Source: REEB470 sp032117095 (GTDB taxonomy: Bacteria; Bacillota; Bacilli; Paenibacillales; YIM-B00363). Taken from it: DNA of 43,858 nucleotides. The DNA is taken from assembly GCA_032117095.1 (NCBI GenBank), contig JAULZZ010000004.1, positions 1 to 43,858 on the forward strand, given 5' to 3'. The translations under genes and the position numbers were made by a program. Shown piece after piece: positions 39,796 to 43,858 of this stretch; positions within the stretch are counted from its first letter, which is position 1; each line of letters starts with the position of its first letter. Below the pieces are notes generated by a model. That model ran no database searches. It saw nothing but the letters and a program-made list of their open reading frames with translations, and had not been told where the DNA came from.

Positions 39796-41250
39796 ATGAA
39801 AAGTAGACGATTGGCATGGGTAGGTATGGGAGTGCTCATCGGGTGTGTGCTGACATTTGGCGTAGTAAAAGTGTCTAAAGAACCGCCTGTTGCTTCGTGG
39901 TTGGCAAATCAATCATGGGCATCTTCCCCGTGGATTGCTTCGGTGACAGAACCAGGGTTGACGGAAGCCGAAAACAAGAAGTTTGCCGCCGTCATGCGCG
40001 TGGTGGAAGAGCGGTACGTCAACAAAGTCGCCCGTAAACCATTGATGGACGGTGCGCTAGAAGGATTTGTCGCGGCACTAGACGACCCGTACTCCGAATA
40101 TTTGGACGCCAAAGAAGTGCAAAGTTTCAATGAACATGTGACATCGACGTTTAGTGGCATCGGAGCGGAACTTGCTCTCAAAGACAAGCAAGTCATCGTC
40201 CTTTCCCCCATTCGCAATTCGCCAGCGGAGCGGGCAGGCTTAAAACCAGGGGATATTATTGTATCGGTCAATGGCATTGCCTTGCAGGGACTGGAGTTGA
40301 CGGAAGCAGTGGGGCACATTCGTGGCCCCAAAGGGACAGTGGCGAAGTTGATCATCCGTCGAACAGGCGCATCAAAGACGCTAGAAATCAACGTCGTACG
40401 TGACGACATTCGCCTTGAAACGGTGGAGAGCGAACGGCTCGCAGGTGACATTGGATGGATTCGGATCAGTCAGTTTGCGACCAATACGGGCGAGCGGTTT
40501 GTAGAAGAACTCACGAAATTAGAAAAAACAAAATTGCGCGGGCTGATCATTGATGTGCGCAACAATCCTGGCGGTGTCGTACAGGCGGTAGAGACAATTT
40601 CGGAATTGCTCGTCCCAAAGGGGAAAATGATCGTGAACCTTGAATATCGGGATGGGCAACGTGAAAAAACAACGTCTTCTGGAAAAGGAAAGCCATATCC
40701 GCTCGTTGTTTTAATGAACGAAGGGTCTGCGAGTGCATCGGAAATCTTGGCTGCCGCCATCAAAGAGTCGGCGAACGGAACGCTCGTTGGGAAAAAGACG
40801 TTCGGCAAAGGACTTGTACAGACGACTGTACAATTGCCGGATCAAACCGCCGTGAAATTGACGATTGCAAAATGGCTGACACCCAAGGGTACGGTAATCC
40901 ATAAAGCGGGCATTAAACCGGATATCGACGTGGCGCAAACCGTGTTGTTCGAAGCCTTGGCGATTCCAAAGGAAAAAGTGTGGAAATTCGATATGGTCGG
41001 GGACGAAGTGCAAAATTTGCAACGTATTTTACAAGGGCTTGGATACAAAATACAACGGACAGACGGATATTATGATCGCTCGACACAAGCGGCGGTGCAA
41101 GCGTTTCAAGTGCGGTATAAATTACCGTCCAATGGAGAAGTGACGAAAGATACCGCCACCAAACTCGAACAAGTGGTCATCGAGGCGTATACGGATCCCA
41201 AAAAAGACGCCCAACTCAATGCAGCGATCAACCATTTGATGGGACGTTAA
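39796..41250 (+). CDS. ctpA: Carboxyl-terminal processing protease, S41 family, with peptidoglycan-binding domain
   Basis: A membrane-anchored serine protease of 484 residues. In order: N-terminal signal-anchor (LAWVGMGVLIGCVLTFGVV), S41 helical region (DDPYSEYLDAKEVQSFNEH), PDZ domain (about 115-200; FSGIGAELALKDK...AERAGLKPGDIIVSVNG), protease core with catalytic Ser in NEGSASASE (311-315) and catalytic Lys in GKKTFGKGLVQT, and a C-terminal peptidoglycan-binding domain (VQNLQRILQGLGY...QAAVQAFQ). The form with a C-terminal peptidoglycan-binding domain matches B. subtilis CtpA/CtpB. The ATG at 39796 follows AGGTGAGAGGG at a long spacing. It lies between the hydrolase and minJ-like genes, an arrangement also known near minJ in Bacillus, where CtpB acts in sporulation signalling. 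Confidence 0.93.
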   Translation: MKSRRLAWVGMGVLIGCVLTFGVVKVSKEPPVASWLANQSWASSPWIASVTEPGLTEAENKKFAAVMRVVEERYVNKVARKPLMDGALEGFVAALDDPYSEYLDAKEVQSFNEHVTSTFSGIGAELALKDKQVIVLSPIRNSPAERAGLKPGDIIVSVNGIALQGLELTEAVGHIRGPKGTVAKLIIRRTGASKTLEINVVRDDIRLETVESERLAGDIGWIRISQFATNTGERFVEELTKLEKTKLRGLIIDVRNNPGGVVQAVETISELLVPKGKMIVNLEYRDGQREKTTSSGKGKPYPLVVLMNEGSASASEILAAAIKESANGTLVGKKTFGKGLVQTTVQLPDQTAVKLTIAKWLTPKGTVIHKAGIKPDIDVAQTVLFEALAIPKEKVWKFDMVGDEVQNLQRILQGLGYKIQRTDGYYDRSTQAAVQAFQVRYKLPSNGEVTKDTATKLEQVVIEAYTDPKKDAQLNAAINHLMGR

Positions 41251-41277
41251 GAACGCACAACAAGGAGTCTAGTGACG

Positions 41278-42570
41278 ATGAAAGAATGGGCGATGATCGA
41301 CATGCGTTTGCTCGCATGGGGAGACGTATGGGCATCACCCATGTTGTACGTGGCTTTTGGGATGGTCGGTGTGCTCGTTGCGCAACTCATTGGACACCAA
41401 CGGACGTTACACGGGGGGCGTGTGCACCCCGTATGGTCTGACGGATGGAAATTACTTTTTTTTGCAATTTTCAGTGGTTTTATTGCAAGCATGGCGTTGT
41501 CTTTGTTTGCGTTTTCTCTTGATGAATTTACGGTCATCACCTTGTGGGTCGTCACGTGCGGATGTGCTCTTTTGCGCATGCGCTACGTGTGTTTGGCGTA
41601 TTCAGTTGGTTTACTCGGCATCGGGCATGTTTTGGGGAATGTCATTGCGCCTACTTCCCAATGGCCGGCGGGAATTCAGCTGTTTTGGATGAAGTTGCAA
41701 GACGTACATATGCCGACGTTGTTCGTGCTCGTGGGCATCGTACACGTTATCGAGGCGTTGTTTGTCGTGCTGCGAGGAATGTGCTGGGCGATGCCGTTGT
41801 TTTTGGAAGGACCGCGCACGAAAACGGTAGGCGGATATGCGTGGGCGATCTTGTTGCCGCTGCCTTTGTTCGTGTGGACGCATGCTACAGAAGCGACCGA
41901 CCCTCGTGTAGCCGTGGGCGGATGGGCAGATGCGTCCTTAGAACAAGGGAGCGCCCTTACAGCGATGGCATTGCCCGTATGTGCAGGATTATTTGTGATG
42001 GTGAAATCTGGCATACAACGGGCGCGGGCAAAACAAGCGATGCGTACGTTACTCGTGTATGCATGCATCATCGGGGGGGCAGGCGCAGGCTTGCTCTTCA
42101 TCGAACAGGAAACCCATCATACGCTTTCCGCGATCGGACAAGCGATCATGCTGTTTTTCTCGCTCTACTGTATTGGGGGGCATGAGTGGATCGTCTATCG
42201 CTTGGGATCGCTCAAGTGGACACAACTCACGCAGGACGCACGTGGCATGCGGGTTTTGGCTGTGATGCACCGCAGTGTCGCCGAGCGGCTAGGCATTACA
42301 TCGGGAGAAATTGTCGCCAAGATGAACGGCATGCGCGTACGTAACATGACAGATTTGTTGATTGCGCGCCAAAAAAATCCCACGTTTGTGAAACTCGAAG
42401 TGATCGATGAACGGGGGGAAAATCGGTTCGTCCAACAAGCGGTCTATGAAGAAGATGCCGCACTGCTGGGCATCGTATATGCCCCGACAGACGAAATCAC
42501 ACACGTCGTACGCCCCCGAATGGGGGGGCTGTTCGGTTTGCTACAGCGGGAACGTCTCCCTAGGAAATGA
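41278..42570 (+). CDS. minJ: MinJ-like polytopic membrane protein with C-terminal PDZ domain
   Basis: The 430 residues include about seven or eight transmembrane helices (residues about 15 to 310) followed by a C-terminal PDZ-like domain (about 325-400; LAVMHRSVAERLGITSGEIVAKMNGMRVRNMTDLL). This arrangement and its place after ctp match MinJ (YvjD) of B. subtilis, the adaptor that links DivIVA to MinCD at cell poles. The ATG at 41278 follows AAGGAG at a spacing of about 10; a GTG at 41272 is also in frame. Sequence similarity to MinJ is inferred from layout and context, so the name is probable but not certain. Confidence 0.8.
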   Translation: MKEWAMIDMRLLAWGDVWASPMLYVAFGMVGVLVAQLIGHQRTLHGGRVHPVWSDGWKLLFFAIFSGFIASMALSLFAFSLDEFTVITLWVVTCGCALLRMRYVCLAYSVGLLGIGHVLGNVIAPTSQWPAGIQLFWMKLQDVHMPTLFVLVGIVHVIEALFVVLRGMCWAMPLFLEGPRTKTVGGYAWAILLPLPLFVWTHATEATDPRVAVGGWADASLEQGSALTAMALPVCAGLFVMVKSGIQRARAKQAMRTLLVYACIIGGAGAGLLFIEQETHHTLSAIGQAIMLFFSLYCIGGHEWIVYRLGSLKWTQLTQDARGMRVLAVMHRSVAERLGITSGEIVAKMNGMRVRNMTDLLIARQKNPTFVKLEVIDERGENRFVQQAVYEEDAALLGIVYAPTDEITHVVRPRMGGLFGLLQRERLPRK

Positions 42571-42683
42571 GTGAGCAAGTATGCCAATGTATAGCATAGA
42601 AGCGTACGCAATGCGACACCATATTTTCATACAAGCGAACGGGGGGAGCTTGTCTTTTTGTCTTCTCATAAAAATTCGACAGT

Positions 42684-42797
42684 GATACGAATGCTAAACA
42701 CTGTTTAAAAACGTCCATACCAAGAGCCCCATTTCACAAGAAATCACGGTGCCTTTTAACCAATAGGATTTCTGTATTCAAATCGCGTCTCGTATGA
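42684..42797. repeat. Palindromic repeat, group A copy 3
   Basis: It shares a nearly identical core of about 65 bp with the copy at 5076 (CCATACCAAGA-CCCCATTTC and AAGAAATCACGGTG). Ends are GATACGAATGCTAAACACTG and TCTCGTATGAGG. It lies directly before the AAA-ATPase-like gene, about 114 bp after minJ; 42571-42683 holds nothing recognised. Confidence 0.7.
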
Positions 42798-42810
42798 GGA
42801 GGGTGTGGAG

Positions 42811-43858
42811 ATGAAAAAACACCGTTTACGACTGGGACAAAGCGACTTTCAGTGTTTGCGCGAGGAAGGGTGCTATTATGTAGACAAAAGCGTATTCATA
42901 CAGGAAATGTATGACGATGCGGGGCAAGTAATCCTCATCCCTCGACCAAGACGATTTGGCAAAACGCTCAATCTCTCGATGTTGCGGTATTATTTTGAAC
43001 AAAGCGAGTCATCGCGCCAAGGATTGTTCACGGACCTGGCGATCTGGCAACAGGGGGACAAATACACGCAGTTGCAAGGCACGATGCCCGTTATCTTCGT
43101 CTCGTTCAAGGATGCCAAAGGAGAGACGTGGGAAGACGTGTACCGTAAATTAAAAAATGTAATCGTGACAGAATATAAACGCCATAAAAAAGCAGTTTAT
43201 TCGCAACTAGATGAGGAAGAACAACAGACGATGCAACGCATTTGTCAAAAAACAGGGGAGGCAGATGAGTACGAAAATAGCCTGTTGTATTTGTCCCAAT
43301 GGCTACAACGTGCCTATGGTACACAACGAGTGTTGCTGCTCATCGACGAATACGACTCACCGATTCATCAGGCGTATGCCCACGGGTATTACAACGAATG
43401 CATCGGGTTTATGCGCGCTTTGTTAGGATGCGCACTCAAAGACAACCAAAGCTTGGAACGCGCCGTATTGACGGGCATTTTGCGGGTAGCAAAAGAGAGC
43501 ATCTTCTCGGGGCTCAACAACGTGCGCGTATGCTCTATCTTGTCGACCGCGTTTGAGCGGTCGTTCGGGCTGTTGGATAAGGAAGTAGCGGCGACACTGC
43601 GGGACTTTGGGCGTCAAGACGAGATGGACGAATTTCGGCGTTGGTACAATGGATATCGGTTTGGCGATGAGACGGTGTACAATCCGTGGTCGATCTTTCA
43701 TGCGTTGGCAGAACCACGCAGGGCATTGCAACCGTACTGGGTGAATACGAGTGACCAGCAGTTTTTGCATGTGCTGTTCGATCGGTTTCAGCCCTTTGTC
43801 GTGTATGCATTGACGCTGTTGCTACAAGGGGGGACGATCCACATCGCCCTTAACGAAC
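42811..43858 (+). CDS. AAA-ATPase-like protein (DUF1703/PD-(D/E)XK-associated type), 3' truncated by window edge
   Basis: The frame is open from ATG 42811 to the end of the window, 349 residues so far. It shows the layout of the AAA-ATPase-like family that usually ends in a PD-(D/E)XK nuclease domain: YYVDKSVFIQEM, P-loop-like IPRPRRFGKTLNLSML (about 47-62), Walker B LLLIDEYDSPIHQAY, LTGILRVAKESIFSGLNN, then DEFRRWYNGYRFG and VYNPWSIFHAL. The expected nuclease domain would lie beyond the edge. A good site, GAGGAGGG, precedes the ATG and is partly supplied by the group A repeat. The family is often present in many divergent copies per genome and its function is unknown. The call is firm at the family level. 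Confidence 0.88.
   Translation, partial: MKKHRLRLGQSDFQCLREEGCYYVDKSVFIQEMYDDAGQVILIPRPRRFGKTLNLSMLRYYFEQSESSRQGLFTDLAIWQQGDKYTQLQGTMPVIFVSFKDAKGETWEDVYRKLKNVIVTEYKRHKKAVYSQLDEEEQQTMQRICQKTGEADEYENSLLYLSQWLQRAYGTQRVLLLIDEYDSPIHQAYAHGYYNECIGFMRALLGCALKDNQSLERAVLTGILRVAKESIFSGLNNVRVCSILSTAFERSFGLLDKEVAATLRDFGRQDEMDEFRRWYNGYRFGDETVYNPWSIFHALAEPRRALQPYWVNTSDQQFLHVLFDRFQPFVVYALTLLLQGGTIHIALNE

Noticed and set aside
1..43858. tRNA, rRNA and CRISPR features
   Set aside because: No GTTCGA-type T-loop with matching acceptor stems, no rRNA-like sequence, and no regularly spaced direct repeats were seen on reading.

Overview
The window looks like chromosomal DNA of a spore-forming member of the Bacilli (Firmicutes). 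The evidence is strong AGGAGG-type ribosome binding sites, frequent GTG starts, classical sigma-A promoters, a SpoVIF-type sporulation protein, a YphE-type (DUF2768) membrane protein, a RelQ/SasB-type small alarmone synthetase, a B. subtilis-like single-cluster ferredoxin, a class 2 PyrD, a MinJ-type PDZ membrane protein, and a staphyloxanthin-type C30 carotenoid locus. The genus cannot be fixed from what is visible. No rRNA, tRNA or CRISPR was seen.

Layout. 1-938: 3' part of a type I restriction specificity gene (hsdS). 1.2-9.4 kb: housekeeping genes on both strands (cimA, fer, a 45-aa membrane protein, pyrD, relQ, a membrane thioredoxin-like protein, sprT, ilvD). 9.7-12.2 kb: a tandem pair of secreted HExxH metallopeptidase-like paralogues of unknown role, separated by short palindromic repeats. 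12.3-17.2 kb: carotenoid tailoring genes, with aldH-crtQ-crtO leftward and crtP rightward from a shared region, followed by an unknown membrane protein. 18.0-22.4 kb: rpsA homologue, then der-plsY-gpsA. 22.5-23.7 kb: a leftward orphan gene for a secreted protein, with a strong promoter and a perfect-looking CcpA (cre) site. 24.0-28.4 kb: spoVIF-like, DUF2768, aroQ-pepQ, efp, lysC. 28.5-34.7 kb: gmk-rpoZ, then coaBC-priA, def-fmt, with several 4-bp ATGA overlaps. 34.8-36.4 kb: leftward DUF2339 polytopic membrane protein. 36.7-42.6 kb: ftsE-ftsX, an active-looking M23 EnvC-type hydrolase, a Ctp protease and a MinJ-like PDZ protein, forming a wall and division module. 42.8 kb to the end: 5' part of an AAA-ATPase-like/DUF1703-type gene that runs off the window.

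The most unusual signal is a set of about 100-130 bp imperfect palindromes in at least three related groups (called A, B and C here). They are scattered through the window, and six of them begin at, or within a few bases of, the stop codon of the upstream gene (hsdS, pyrD, ilvD, pepQ, efp, priA). They may be MITE-like elements that target 3' gene ends, or a family of 3'-UTR RNA hairpins. Other points of note are the duplicated secreted metallopeptidases, an hsdS linker repeat like the TAEL repeats of EcoR124, an internal in-frame start in lysC with its own strong Shine-Dalgarno, an atypical Rossmann motif in GpsA, and a catabolite-controlled orphan secretory gene.
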